Translations under genes and position numbers: made by a program
From: Humulus lupulus
Taxonomy: Eukaryota > Streptophyta > Magnoliopsida > Rosales > Cannabaceae
DNA length: 64,000 nucleotides
Assembly: GCF_963169125.1 (NCBI RefSeq)
Contig: NC_084800.1
Coordinates: forward strand, 149,540,397-149,604,396
Direction: 5' to 3'
The notes under the pieces: model-generated
Told to the model about the DNA's origin: nothing
What the model saw: the letters and a program-made list of their open reading frames with translations, nothing else
Databases searched by the model: none
Shown here: in pieces, positions 1 to 11,233 of the stretch
Numbering within the stretch: position 1 is the first letter of the stretch
Layout of the letters: every line of letters starts with the position of its first letter

Positions 1-108
1 ACCTGTTTATGTGTCTAGACTCACATTTTTATTTAAATGATTTGATTAGCAAGTCTCGCACTATTTCAAACACACAGTGTAACGGTCTTGGTTATCCAGG
101 GTGTTACA
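1..108 (+). mobile_element. 3' end of a Tekay-type LTR, element begins left of window
   Basis: The stretch ends in GGTGTTACA at 108 and closely resembles the last ~110 bp of the other plus-strand LTRs here (for example 9740-9846), including the AACGGTCTTGG..ATCCAGGG block. No primer-binding site follows, so this is a solo LTR or the 3' LTR of an element lying outside the window, inserted into the LTR that continues from 109. The left boundary is not visible. Confidence 0.75.
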
Positions 109-1074
109 ATTATGCTTGTGATTATTGATTAATCATGTTGAATGATTTATATCTAGATATTTGACATATGATATATGGTTGCTTGCATTATCTTAATAAG
201 AAATCATTGACAGTCAAGGTCGACAATAGCGCCAAGCTCTGGTCGAAAAGCATTGACTTATTAGTCAAGGTTGGCAATAGCATTGAGCGTTGGTCAAAAG
301 GCATTGAATTATTAGTCAAGGGAGGCAAAAGAACTGAGTGCTGGTCATTTTGGTTAGGCTAACCAGAAGCGCCAAGTACGCTTAAATAGATGATAGGAGT
401 AAGGGATCCTGGGTGACTTATCTATCCCATATCCTTGCTTTGACTTATTAGTCAAGAACGACCTTGGCACGTTGAGTGCTGGTCAGCGCATTATATGTTT
501 AAACAGAGGATAGGACTAAGGGATCTGGGGTGACTTATTAGTCCCACATCCTAGCATTTACTATTAGTCAAGAACGTGGAGTGCTGGTCAGCGCCAGGTA
601 CACTTTTACAGATGATAAGGCTAATGGATCAGGGTGACTTATTAGTCACATATCCTGGCATTGACTTATTAGTCAAGGACAGAAATAACATGGTGAGTGT
701 TGGTCGTAAAACATTGAATTATTAGTCAAGGGCAACATTAGCACGACGAGTGTTGGTCGTAAAGCATTGACTTATTAGTCAAAGACGACATTAACACACT
801 GAATGCTGGTCGTAAGGCATTGACTTATTAGTCAAGTGTGGCGATAGCGTGCTAATCGCTTGTCCATATGATCTAGCCTAACCAGGAAAGTATCATACGC
901 TTGACCAATCTATTGGTTGAAGAAAACTTAGCTCCGAGTATGCTAGATCAGCTCCAAAGCTGGTTATACAAAGGACAGGGCAATGGACCCCAGGGTGACT
1001 CATTAGTCCCATATACTAGGGCATTGAGCCAAAATGATTCCATAATCATTTATTTGTACTTGCCTGAATGCATG
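109..1074 (+). mobile_element. Host Tekay-type LTR, part 1 (continues at 3610)
   Basis: This is the middle of an LTR in plus orientation, mostly a degenerate repeat array (see 253-1020). It belongs with 3610-4082: removing the solo LTR at 1075-3609 and one copy of its GCATG duplication rejoins the two pieces, and the second piece carries the block that follows the array in other LTRs here (CTCGGCTCACGGGTG then GGTGCAGGTAAAG). It holds no gene; the short open frames inside it match no protein family. Confidence 0.7.
253..1020 (+). repeat. Degenerate tandem array built on TTGACTTATTAGTCAA dyads
   Basis: A near-palindromic 16-mer, TTGACTTATTAGTCAA, or one- to three-base variants occur at 253, 304, 440, 661, 714, 767 and 820, with shorter variants near 530, 557, 635 and 993. 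The last four full copies are exactly 53 bp apart. Between about 389 and 700 a longer unit of ~105-117 bp is also visible (GATGATAGG..GGGTGACTTATTAGTC). Each dyad carries TTGAC on both strands, the core of the plant WRKY W-box. A related array lies in both LTRs of element P (43431-43637 and the matching part of 50092-52922). A role as LTR enhancer is inference. Confidence 0.8.
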
Positions 1075-3609
1075 TGTAACGCCCCAAACTCCAAAGACCG
1101 TTACGGTGTGCCTTTTAAATAGTGCTAAACTCACTAATCGAGTCATTTGGCCAAAATCGTGTATCCAAGTATGATTAGCGGTCTAGAGATTAAATTTTTT
1201 AGTTAAGATGTAATGTTTCATTAGAACGTTTACTATATACATTGGGATCCCAAAAATATAATTTAAAGGTCTATTTCAAGAAAACATTTACAACATGCCG
1301 ACCTAAGTAGAAAAATAGGGTTTAACCCTAGTTCCTCTTCAAACCCTCGGCTGCATATGTACACATCATTACCTCGGCTCTCCAACTCAAGGATGGTCCA
1401 GCTTTCTTTTGCCTTTACCTGCACCACATAGCACCCTTGAGTCGAAGCCCAGAAAGAAAACTCAATATGCTCATGAACAGTAATAACATGTCATCAAATC
1501 ATAAGGCACACGCCTAGCAGATATAGCCCTAGTCAAGCAGGCAAATGAATTCATGTATTGTTGAGTATAACACATCAACCAATGATCATAATAATCATTC
1601 AGGCTTTTAGCCCTAAATAGAAGAGTGACAGTTGTAATAGTCACTAAGGTGGGTTTATTCCCAATAGCCATGTGACGATAAGGTCACCGGGGCTTTATAG
1701 ATAAGTGACCTTTCACTAGCTTAAACATGATAGGTGCATGATGACTAGTCACCAACATAACCTTTCCTCATGACTCTAGGGTTATAACCATGGAACTCTG
1801 TTCCCTAGCCATGTGACAAGCAGTCACCTAGGCCTTCGACAAGCGCTTATAGGATTCATCGACCTTAGGGTCAGTCTAGCATTAATGCCCTAGAGTCATT
1901 CAATGCTGATATCGATTAGATCTAATCTTCATTCGGCCCTACGTTCAGGATGCTTATGCCGTTTCTGAATCTTAGGTCAGTATCCTTGACTAGTCAGTAT
2001 CATATACAAGTAAGCAATGCCACCAAACATATATCATATGTCAAATATCCAAATACAGGGCATTCAGCATGCTTACTCAATAATTACTAGCACAATTAAG
2101 AACATGCATAAACACAGAGGCTCAAGCTCTGAACAATCTCATACTCAATATTCATAGCATGCCCTAATCACATGTTTCTCGTGCATTACATACATCACAT
2201 TTAGACATCCAACATGCATCAAGAATAACCATGCATGTCACATATACACAGGGTGCAGTTTTCTTACGTCGAGTTCGAGCAAGAATTAGTAAAAGAACAA
2301 CCCTTGAGAACGATCAATCCTTTGATCCTTTAGCGGTCACCTAGTCATAACCAAATATGGAATCCCATCAATAAAATAAAACATAAAAAGGTTTATAATC
2401 TAAAACCATACTCCCGGGATCCATCCCGCACTCTCGGGACTCTTAATCTACCCAAACGGGGTAAAGGAACCAACCCCCGAGCCTTAAAAGTCATCCCGAG
2501 CCCTAAAAATAAGTTGCTGGAAAATGCACTAGCTCTGGGGTGCTGCCTAGTGGTGCTGGGGCACTGCCCCAAAGTCAAAAAACCCAAGAATCAGCCCTGC
2601 CTAGCGCTGGGGCGCCATCAGCAAACCAGAGAAAATTCTGATCTTCTCCCTTGCGATTTCCTTTGAAAACCAAACCTCCAAACCAATCCCAAACATCATC
2701 AAAATATCAAATTCAACCCCAAAACTTCATCTACAACACACCCTCATCAAAACCCAAGGAACCAAACTCAAAACTTCCATGAATTCTCACAACTAACACC
2801 TCAAGTTCTCAACTGAAAACTTACTAGAAAAACAGGGTATAAACCAAAGATTTTCATGGCTGAATTCCTTACCACAAATTTGATTTAGGTCCCCTTCAAT
2901 GATTGAACCAAGGTCCTAAGCCCTCAATCCTTGCTTGGATCCTCAAAGGAAGTTAAAAAAAAACAAAGGAAGAAGAAGAGAAGGAGGGGTACGGGAGAGA
3001 GATGAGATAGGATGATGATGCTCTATTTTTCTTACATTTTCTACAGCCTTTAAATGATACATATCCTTTGCCAAATGACCATATTGCCCCTAGCTCAAAT
3101 TAAAACCCTTAACAGCCACCAAAGGCCAAACCGTCCTTTCCTGCCTATCTCGTTAATTATAATTAACACCCTCCAATTCCCGTTATTCTCAATATTCTCA
3201 AATACCAATAATTCATATCTTGTTACCCTCTAATTCCCGGCAACGTTCTAATCACCAAATTACCCCGAGACTCACTCTGAGCCCCGAACTTAATCCCGTT
3301 ATGACTAGACCAAAAACTTGCATTCCATGATCGTCTCATGCCGAATGGCTCAAACCAATCCACATACAATGTGGTATTATTTATAATTCACCCACATGCA
3401 TGAAAATACGCAATCACGCCCTCAACGGGCCAAATTACCAAAATGCCCTTATAATTAAATGTGGACCCATATGCATGCATTCACCATCATATAGTAATAT
3501 AATTCACATAAACATGCATATAATCATTAAATAGCATAATAAATCAATTATGGCCCTCCCGGCCTCCTAATCAAGGTCCTAACCTTATTAGGAAATTTGG
3601 GGCATTACA
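1075..3609 (-). mobile_element. Solo LTR S1, Tekay-type, antisense, TSD GCATG
   Basis: The insert starts with TGTAACGCCCC and ends with GGGGCATTACA, which on the minus strand is the usual TGTAATGCCCC..GGGGCGTTACA form of Tekay-type LTRs. GCATG lies directly on both sides (1070-1074 and 3610-3614), a perfect 5-bp target-site duplication. There is no internal domain, so it is a solo LTR of 2535 bp, normally left by LTR-LTR recombination. On the minus strand it carries the conserved GTGCAGGTAAAGG segment (about 1415-1425) and a GC-rich stretch near 2400-2620. No gene is present. Confidence 0.93.
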
Positions 3610-4082
3610 GCATGAGTAGGGTTATTACTGCTAGGCATGCTTATTATGATTTGGTAACATGTTATTAACTGCTTGGGATCATGTTTAAGTTTTCTTGTTG
3701 AGCCTCGGCTCACGGGTGTTATGTGGTGCAGGTAAAGGTAAAAGAAAGTTGGATAATCCTTGAATTGGAGAGCTTAGGTGACGATGTGTACATATGCAAC
3801 TACTCGACCACCACAATAAATGAGGAACTAGGTTCAAACCCTATTTTGCCGCTTAGGTCGGCAGGTTGTAACTCTTTTATTGTAATTAACCTTTTAAATG
3901 TATTTTGGGATCCCATGTATACAGTAAACATTTTAGTTAATATTTGTATCTTTGACCAAAATTTTTAACCATAAACCGTTAATCACGTTTAGTTACACGA
4001 TTATGCCCAAATGACTCATTTAACGAGTTTAGCACTATTTAAAATACACAGTGTAACGGTCCCTGGGTAGTAGGGCATTACA
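3610..4082 (+). mobile_element. Host Tekay-type LTR, part 2
   Basis: This is the 3' end of the LTR begun at 109. It contains GAGCCTCGGCTCACGGGTG and GTGGTGCAGGTAAAGG (3700-3740), the TTTTGGGATCCCATGT block (3903-3918), and ends AGGGCATTACA at 4082. No tRNA-Met primer site follows, so the copy is either solo or has lost its interior. Confidence 0.7.
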
Positions 4083-4599
4083 ATATTGGAGCTTGAGTTC
4101 ATGGATCCATGGTCCTCATGTCATCTCTTATCAAAATGAACCTAGTAGTTTGTAATAATTAAATTAATTATTAATTATAAAAATATAATATTGATTACGT
4201 CAATGAAAATAAATAATGTTGAATTATTTATTGATATTTTGTGAGAAAAGAAATTGAAGAAACATTGAAGATTTTATTACAAAGTCTTAAAAAGAAATTA
4301 TTATAGACACTTGTGATAATTTTGTTAATATTGATAAATTTGTATTAATAAAATAAATAAAATAAAAGTCATAATTATAATTGGTTAATTTTGACAAATA
4401 TTTAATTAATTATAATTATTAAATAAATAAAATAAAATGGGAAACTAAAACATGTTGTATGTCCTATATAATTGCCTATATATACTAGAGTTATATAATG
4501 CATTAGGACAGATGAATTTGACAAGGTAAAATTCACTCCTAATATTCAATCACTAGCCGCACACTAATTAAATTAAATTCACACATATATTCAATTAAT
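4083..4599. other. AT-rich stretch with no gene
   Basis: About 520 bp of strongly AT-rich DNA with runs such as AATTAATTATTAATTATAA and a TATA-like CTATATATAC near 4475. It shows no open frame of note and no terminal inverted repeats that I can pair. It may be a diverged part of H's 3' LTR, which should lie here on the minus strand, or a remnant of another element. Confidence 0.5.
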
Positions 4600-4690
4600 T
4601 TCACATATTAATTTATTTATGCCCTCTTGGCACACTCATTGAGGCACTAAGCCTTATTAGCGAATTTGGGACGTTACAATTATCCCCCCC
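4600..4690 (-). mobile_element. Start of element H's 3' LTR and its polypurine tract
   Basis: On the minus strand the LTR begins TGTAACGTCCCAAATTCG at 4678 and is preceded by the polypurine tract TAGGGGGGATA (4681-4691). This is the same junction as in element P at 45128-45145. LTR resemblance is clear only for the first ~75 bp; further left it fades into AT-rich sequence. Confidence 0.7.
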
Positions 4691-5005
4691 TAATAAAAAT
4701 TTCATTCTCGAAATTTCGTCCTCACTTCCTCGACCCTGCTATTCCTACATTTCCTGCCATACAACATCTCATATGGAGCTACTCCAATCGTTGATTGATA
4801 GCTATTATTGAATGAAAACTCAATCAAAAGAAGATACTTACTCCAAGATCCCTCAAAATCTAATACACATGCTCTAAGCATGTCCTCCAATATTTGAATC
4901 GTCCTCTTAGAAAAGCCCGTATTTCTGATGATGATAAGTTGTACTGAACTTCAGCTGAGTCCCCATAGCCTTCTACAGGCTTCCCCAAAACATGGAGCAA
5001 AAAGT
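4679..5005 (-). pseudogene. Element H integrase remnant (C-terminal part)
   Basis: Minus-strand reading gives the end of a Tekay integrase core: the block around 4890-4755 reads EDMLRACVLDFEGSW..APYEMLYGRKCR, closely matching the same region of element P at 45768-45900. After GRKCR the frame jumps straight to a few residues resembling [10 protein letters not shown] of the chromodomain and then to the polyprotein end, so most of the integrase C-terminus and the chromodomain are deleted. The left edge reads into the polypurine tract. Further upstream the remnant is cut at 5005 by solo LTR S2. It cannot encode a working integrase. Confidence 0.85.
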
Positions 5006-7270
5006 TGTAACGACCCAAATTAGCTAGTAAGGCTTAAGGGCCTTGATTAGCGTGTCGGGAGGGCATGATGGGATTTATGTGTGATTTTAATGACTTAAAT
5101 GCATGATTATGATTTAAAGCATGTTATATGACTAATTGAACATCGAGATGCATGACTACGTGGTTAGTATGCATGTTAGGTGAAATAATTATGCATGTGG
5201 ACCCCGTTTGCATGATAGGGGTAAATTGGTAATTTTAGCCCGCTGAGGGCATATATGTGATAATTGTATTCTGTGAATTGTACCACGTGAGTGTGGTGTT
5301 ATTGTTGTGATGCACGTGCTGAGACGGTCCTAGAGAGCAAGTTAACTTAAGAGTCACAACGAGATTTCTATACCCGGCTCGGGAGGAGCCTAGGGGTACC
5401 TCGGGAATTTTATGGTTAAGTTGAGATTTAGCGGGTAATGGATATTGGAGATTTAGTAACTTGGGTAACCATTAGTTACTGCTGAGAGTAACAAGTTTTA
5501 GAAAGAAAATGGTAGATATGAAATAGAAATGAAAGGACTTAAGTGCCCTTGAGGTTTAGGTAGGAAAGGTTAGGCAAGGAGGGGCAAAATGGTCATTTGG
5601 TTGGGAATTAGATAAATGGCAGCTGGGTTATATGGGGTACACGATTTGGGGTTTAGTCATTTTGGTCTTGATAGAGTTTGAAGAGAAGAGAAAAGAGAGG
5701 GAAAAGCTAGGGCATGAAGAAGAAGAAGATGAGTGGAGGAGCTGAATTGGAGACCTAGGAGATGAAGGAAGCTTAGGGATGGATTCTCCATATGAGGTAA
5801 GGAATTTTGTACACATTTAAGGCTTGATTATGTTATGGGTTAAGAAATTTGAGCATGGTTTAAGTTTGAACTTTGAGTTTTATTTTTTCTGAAATTGAAA
5901 TCAAGGATGTGGATTTTGGGGATTTGATTGTGTGTTTGGATGTCTTTGATGATGTTTATGGGTTGTTAGATGGTCTATTTGATGTTTGAAATTGATTTTG
6001 GGGTTTGGTTATTGGTTTGGTATGATTTGGGAAGGTTTTAGCTCGGAGAAAATGCAAGAGAAAACCCAGAATTCTGGGTCTGCGAAGGCGTGCCGCGGCA
6101 CAGGGTTTTCGTGCCGCGGCGAGGGAGCCCCTGACTGATGGGTGCCGCGGCACAAGGCCAATTTCAATATATCATTTTTGGAAATTTTAGGCCTTTTCTC
6201 CGGGGGTTCGGGGGATGTCCCCAGGGTGTTGTTTTAAGGTTTTAGAGGTCCCGAGAGTGCGGGATTGGTCCCGGGAAGTGGTTTTGGGTTGGTTAGTATT
6301 AAAAGTGTTGTATGTGTGTTGTGACTAGGATTTCGAGGGGGCTCGTGCTAGAGGACCGTGCTTGTGGCCTTGGTGCATCGGAAAGCTCGGGAAACAGGTA
6401 AGAAAACTATAGCACCCGTAGGATAAAGCATGGGCCCATAGTGTGATTGCGGGGCACGGCCCTATATTGCATGTTGCATGATGAGATGATTGCCGGGCGC
6501 GGCCCTATATTGCATTACATGTTAGGGTGCAGATTTAAATGAATTGTTATTTATTTGAATGTTGTTTGATTTATGCTATATATGATTATGGTGAAATGAA
6601 CGGCTATGGCCGAGGGCGGCAAGGCCGAGAACGGCAGCGGGGCCGAAAGTAACACTAAGCACATGGGATGCTTATGGTCAGGGCAGGGCCCGGGACCCAG
6701 AGGATATGTGTGAGATCCTTGCGGTGAGGACCGAGACCCCAGGCTGCGGTAAGGGTTCTGGGGCGGCGGGGTCGTGTTTGCTTAGTCTAATGGTTGACTT
6801 GTTTATCTGTGGATTATCTGATATGATTAACTGTATATTTTGCATATGTTATGAAATGCTTGAGTTTTCTTGGTGGGCTTCGGCTCACGGGTGCTCCGTG
6901 TTGCAGGTAAGGGCAAAGGCTGAGTCAACCAACCATGAGTACGGAGAGCGTGAAGCGACGCGTACATGTTTGGCTTGCCCGACTGCTTTGGTTGGGGGTT
7001 TATTCGAAAATGGCTGTAATAATCTATGATTTTTATGATTAATCAACTGTAAACTTATTTCAATATGTAAATAGTTTTCAAACCTTATTTTGGGATCCCA
7101 AGTGTTTAATACTAGAAGCTTTTTAATGAAACATCGCATTTTCAAAGATTACAGCCCTAACTTTTAATTAGTCACACTTTTGTTTCAAAACCTCGGTTAG
7201 CGAGTTCATTGCACACTGTTTTGTCTTAAAACTCACTTAGTAACGACTCTAAGGAAGTAGGGCGTTACAA
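5006..7270 (+). mobile_element. Solo LTR S2, Tekay-type, TSD AAAGT
   Basis: It runs from TGTAACGACCC to GTAGGGCGTTACA (2265 bp) and is bounded by AAAGT at 5001-5005 and 7271-7275. It sits inside the minus-strand pol of element H. It carries three CCGCGGCAC-type motifs at about 6092-6152, the CACGGGTG..GTTGCAGGTAAGG block near 6890-6910, and the TTTTGGGATCCCAAGTG block near 7090. Its first and last parts closely match the shorter LTRs of element N1 (35733-37074), so the two belong to one family, N1 having lost about 0.9 kb from the middle. No coding region is present. Confidence 0.94.
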
Positions 7271-7555
7271 AAGTCAATCACATCATTCTTCATCCCAGGC
7301 CACCAATAAAGTGAATTTAGATCCTGATACATCTTCGTGGGTCCTGGATGTAATATATAGGTGTTTTATGAGATTCATCAAGGATCTCTCATCTGATACC
7401 CACGTGCTTTGGAAGACAATTCTGATCCTTGTATCTCAACAAACTCATCTCTGTAATGGAATAATGCTTAGATACTCTAGATAAGACATCCACTCTAAGC
7501 TTTATCAACTGAGAATCACTCATCTGGCGCTCCTTTATTCTCTCCAAAAGTGTGC
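7271..7555 (-). pseudogene. Element H integrase remnant (HHCC region)
   Basis: On the minus strand this piece aligns with P's integrase zinc-finger region (about 46330-46600): RIKE-type residues, then a decayed HLG..KMYQDL stretch and YWWPGMKNDV near the left edge. From there H continues across S2 into the FWGSL region at 4960-5000, so the segment from the CC pair of the zinc finger to past the first catalytic Asp was already deleted before S2 arrived. Several stops and frame changes are present. Solo LTR S3 cuts it on the right. Confidence 0.8.
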
Positions 7556-9846
7556 TGTAATGACCCAAAAATCACTAATATGGTTTAAGAGCCTTGATTA
7601 GTGTGCTGGGAGGGCATAATTGGTTTATGTGTGAATTTATTAGTTTAATGCATGATTTTATGATAAGAAGGCTTGTATGATTATACTTTATATTTGTGAG
7701 AACCACATTATTATGTGGGTAAATCTGCCGCATGCGATTTGAGGCCATCCTAGGGAGCTAGTTAGCGGGAAAGTCTCAACGGGGCCTAAAACTTGACTTG
7801 GGGCAAGTCAAGGGGTATTTCGGGTATTAGATAATTATTTGGGTTATCGAGTTATGGAAATAAATAATTGGAGATATATTTGAGGTTAGGAAGTTTAGGC
7901 GGGAATACTGGGGAATTTTACCATTTTGCCCTCAGGGACGGTTCTGGTACCCCAAGCCTCGGGATTGGTTTAATTATTTAAGGATAGATAGATAAAACTT
8001 AGAAAATAGTGGAAACATTAGGAACCAACCCTTTCTTTTTCTCTCCTTATCTATTCTTTTCTCTCAAGGAAATCACTGAAAACTAAGGGGATTTGGCTGG
8101 GAATTCAGAGGTTTGAGCTGAGGAATTGGAGGATTAACTTAGTGGAAGCTAGGGAATCAAACTAGAAACTAAGGTAAGCATTGAATTACATTTTGATAAG
8201 TTGATTATGAGGTTTTGGGGCTGAATTCTAAGAGTTCTTAGGTTCTTAATCTCAAGGTTGAATTAAGGTAGAAAGCTTGGGAGTTAGCTCAGAATTTGCT
8301 TAGAGAGGTGGTTTAGCAGTGAAGGTAAGCTTGAATTTATGATCTAATGTTTCACTTCTGGTGTTTTCATGGATGGTTTTTATGTTCTTGAGCTTTTTGG
8401 TTTCAGAAATTAAAATGGGATTTTGATGAGTTTCTAAGCTAGGTTTTTGCTGGATTATGTTGCTAGAATCATGTTAGAAGTTTTGTGATCAATGGGTTTT
8501 GGAATTAGGATGGTTTTGGGTGGTTTTGAACAAGGTTGGGATGTTAAAAATGGTGGATTGTCTGGGCACGAGGGGCTGGGCCACGGCTCTATTCTAGAGT
8601 GCCGCGGCCTTGCGGAGCAAAGGAGAGCCAAGGAGGCTCTATGGTAGGGAAGCGCCGCGGCGCCATAGGGCAGGGTCGCGACGCGTGTCTGTGATTAGAG
8701 AGGCCTAGCCTCTATTTTAGGGGGTGGGCCACGACGCAGGTTTTTATGGCCGCGACCCTTAAGGGAATTTTTGGTTCTTTGAAGGTTTTAAGCGCGGGAA
8801 CCTAACGTAGGGTGCTCAGGATCGATTCCACCACCGTGCTTGGTGGAATTTGATGTCCCCGAAGCTAGAACTCCACCCAAAAACCTTTATTCGAATATTA
8901 ATGGAATCCCTTATCTTGGTTGTGACTAGGTAAAAGCTAGGGCTCAGGTGACATATCGTGCTCAAGGGGCATTTCTCGTAATCAGAGCGTTTGGAATTTA
9001 AATGTAAGAAAACTGCACCCGGTTGTGGATTCATAATGGGACTAAGGATTCCATGTATGCTTTATAGAGGGTGGTATTATGCCATGTAAATAGTAGAAAA
9101 ATAGCCTAAGAGTGTCGGAGTTTACATTAGCACATAGGGCGCGGCTCGACCATTGGTAGCTGAGGACAGCTTATTGTGCACTAAGCTCGGTTTAAGCGGG
9201 CCGGAGTCAGTGGGGTAAACAGAGGGTGAGACCTAAGGGTTTCGAGCCTATTTATTGTGTTTTGATTGTTGTGGCTGATTGTTGAATATGATATGCTGAA
9301 TGGCTAAGTGTTAGCTTGTGAATTTATGTTTATGTCAATGAGTTATATGTTTATTAGGGATTGCTAAATACTTAAACATGCTTAAAGAGTTTATGATTAT
9401 TATCAGTACTTGTGTTATGATATTACGCTTTCTTGCTGGGCCTTGGCTCACGGGTGCTTCGTGGTGCAGGTAAAGGCAAGGGCAAGCTTGATCAACCCTG
9501 ATTTGGAGGGCTCTGGGAGCAGAATGTACATGAACAGCTGCTCAGCCACCACGGTTTAGGGGAGACAGGAACATGAGAACCATAAACATCTGTTTTGCCT
9601 CTAGAATGGCTAATGGTTGTTTGTGCTCTGGAAATTTTGTAAACTGACTTTTAAATGTTGTTCCTTTTGGGATCCCATGTGTAAAAATGTTTAGTTAAAT
9701 GAAAAGTATCTTTTGAGACCAAAACCTTTTAACCCTAGCGCGTTAATGATTTTAGCAAACACGTTTTTAACTAGTTGACTTGATTAGCAAGTCACGCACC
9801 TTTATAAGTACACATTGTAGCGGTCTTGGCTATCCAGGGTGTTACA
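7556..9846 (+). mobile_element. Solo LTR S3, Tekay-type, TSD imperfect (TGTGC/AGTGC)
   Basis: It starts TGTAATGACCC and ends CAGGGTGTTACA (2291 bp). The five bases before it are TGTGC (7551-7555) and those after are AGTGC (9847-9851), a 4-of-5 match, which fits an old insertion. H's pol reads on across the two sides. GC-rich islets with GCCGCGGC lie at about 8560-8760. The GGGCCTTGGCTCACGGGTG and GTGGTGCAGGTAAAGG blocks are at 9440-9480. No gene is present. Confidence 0.88.
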
Positions 9847-11233
9847 AGTGCACTGCAAGGTAATATTGTCCAAATGACGCACGACAAACTCTATCCCTTC
9901 TCTTGGCATGTATTCCACCAATTCCTTCGATATCTTCTTTAAACTAAACAACTGTCCTGGGCCTCTCCGACTCAAAGCGTTTGCCACTACATTGTCTTTG
10001 TCTTGGTGGTAAAGAAACTCACAATCATAATTTTTTACAAACTCTAGCCAATGTCTCTATCTCATATTTAAGTCATTATGGGTGAAGAAATACTTCAAAC
10101 TCTTATGATCGGTGTATATCTCGCACTTTTCTCCATACAAATAGCGTTGCCACACTTTCAGTGAAAATACCACCTCTACTAACTCGAAATCGTGAGTAGG
10201 GTATCACTGTTCATATTTCTTCTGCTATCATGATGCGTAGGCAATTAACTTCCCAGTCTGCATCAACACACATCCTAACCCAATCTTGATGCATCACAGT
10301 ACACCACAAACTTACCCCCATCTAAAGGAAGGCTCAGCACCGGAGCAGTAATCAGTCATCCTTTCAGCTCCTGGAAGTTGTTCTCACATTTGTCCGAGCA
10401 TACAAACTTTAAGTTCTTTTGTGTCAATTCTGTCAGTGGTGTAGCATTCTTTGAGAATCCTTCCACGAAGTGTCAATAATACCCTGCAAACCCAAGGAAA
10501 CTCATGACCTCCGAGGAATTCTTGTGCCTCGGGTAGTACCTAACTGCTTCAATCTTAGTCGGATCTACCTTACTCCTGTCTTCACTTACAATGTGACTGA
10601 GGAATGTCACTTATGGTAACCAAAAAAACTGGTGCTCCCTCAATCTCTGTAATACTAACCGGAGGTGGTGCGCTCTACCTCTGAATGAGAGTAAACTATG
10701 ATATCGTCGTTGAAGACAATCACAAACTCATTCAAATAATCCTTGAACACCCTGTTCATTAGATCCATAAACACTGCTGGGGCCTTGGTGAACCCAAATG
10801 ACATGACTAGGAACTCATAATGCCCATACCGCAAGCGAAAGGTCGTCTTCGGAATATCCTCATCCTTGATCCTTAGTTGGTGATAACCAGCTCGAAGATC
10901 AATCTTCAAGAACATTGTCTTACCCTGTAACTAGTCAAACATGTCATCTATCTTCGATAGTGGGTACTTTTTCTTGATAGTCAGCTTGTATATTTACCTG
11001 TAATCAATGCACTTCCTCAGGGCCCCATCCTTTTTCTTCAAAAAGAAAATTGGAGCACCGTAAGGTGAGAAACTAGGTCTGCTAACATTACAAGTCCAAT
11101 AATTCCTGTAACTGTACCTTCAACTCCTTCAGTTCTGTCGGAGCCATTCTGTATGGTACCCTAGATACTGGTTCTGTACCTGGTGCTAACTCAATGACAA
11201 ACTCAATCTCTCGATACGGTGGCAGTCCTGGTA
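9847..11233 (-). pseudogene. Element H reverse transcriptase/RNase H remnant
   Basis: Read on the minus strand from right to left this is a Tekay pol: RT start near 11200-11060, the palm with [19 protein letters not shown] (about 10910-10855) and [10 protein letters not shown], then FNDDIIVYS near 10690 where active relatives have FIDDILVYS, then RNase H with a [13 protein letters not shown] motif near 10085-10130, and an ANALSRRGPGQ linker near 9960-9987. Only two readable frames of 61 and 86 residues remain; the rest is broken by stops and indels. It adjoins B's insertion at the protease/RT junction (11233). Confidence 0.88.

Noticed and set aside
253..835. Regular repeats with spacers resembling a CRISPR array
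   Set aside because: The repeats are diverged 16-mers, spacers are related to each other, and the context is a plant LTR.
4083..4599. A possible MITE in the AT-rich stretch
   Set aside because: I could not pair terminal inverted repeats or find a TA or TAA duplication at plausible ends.
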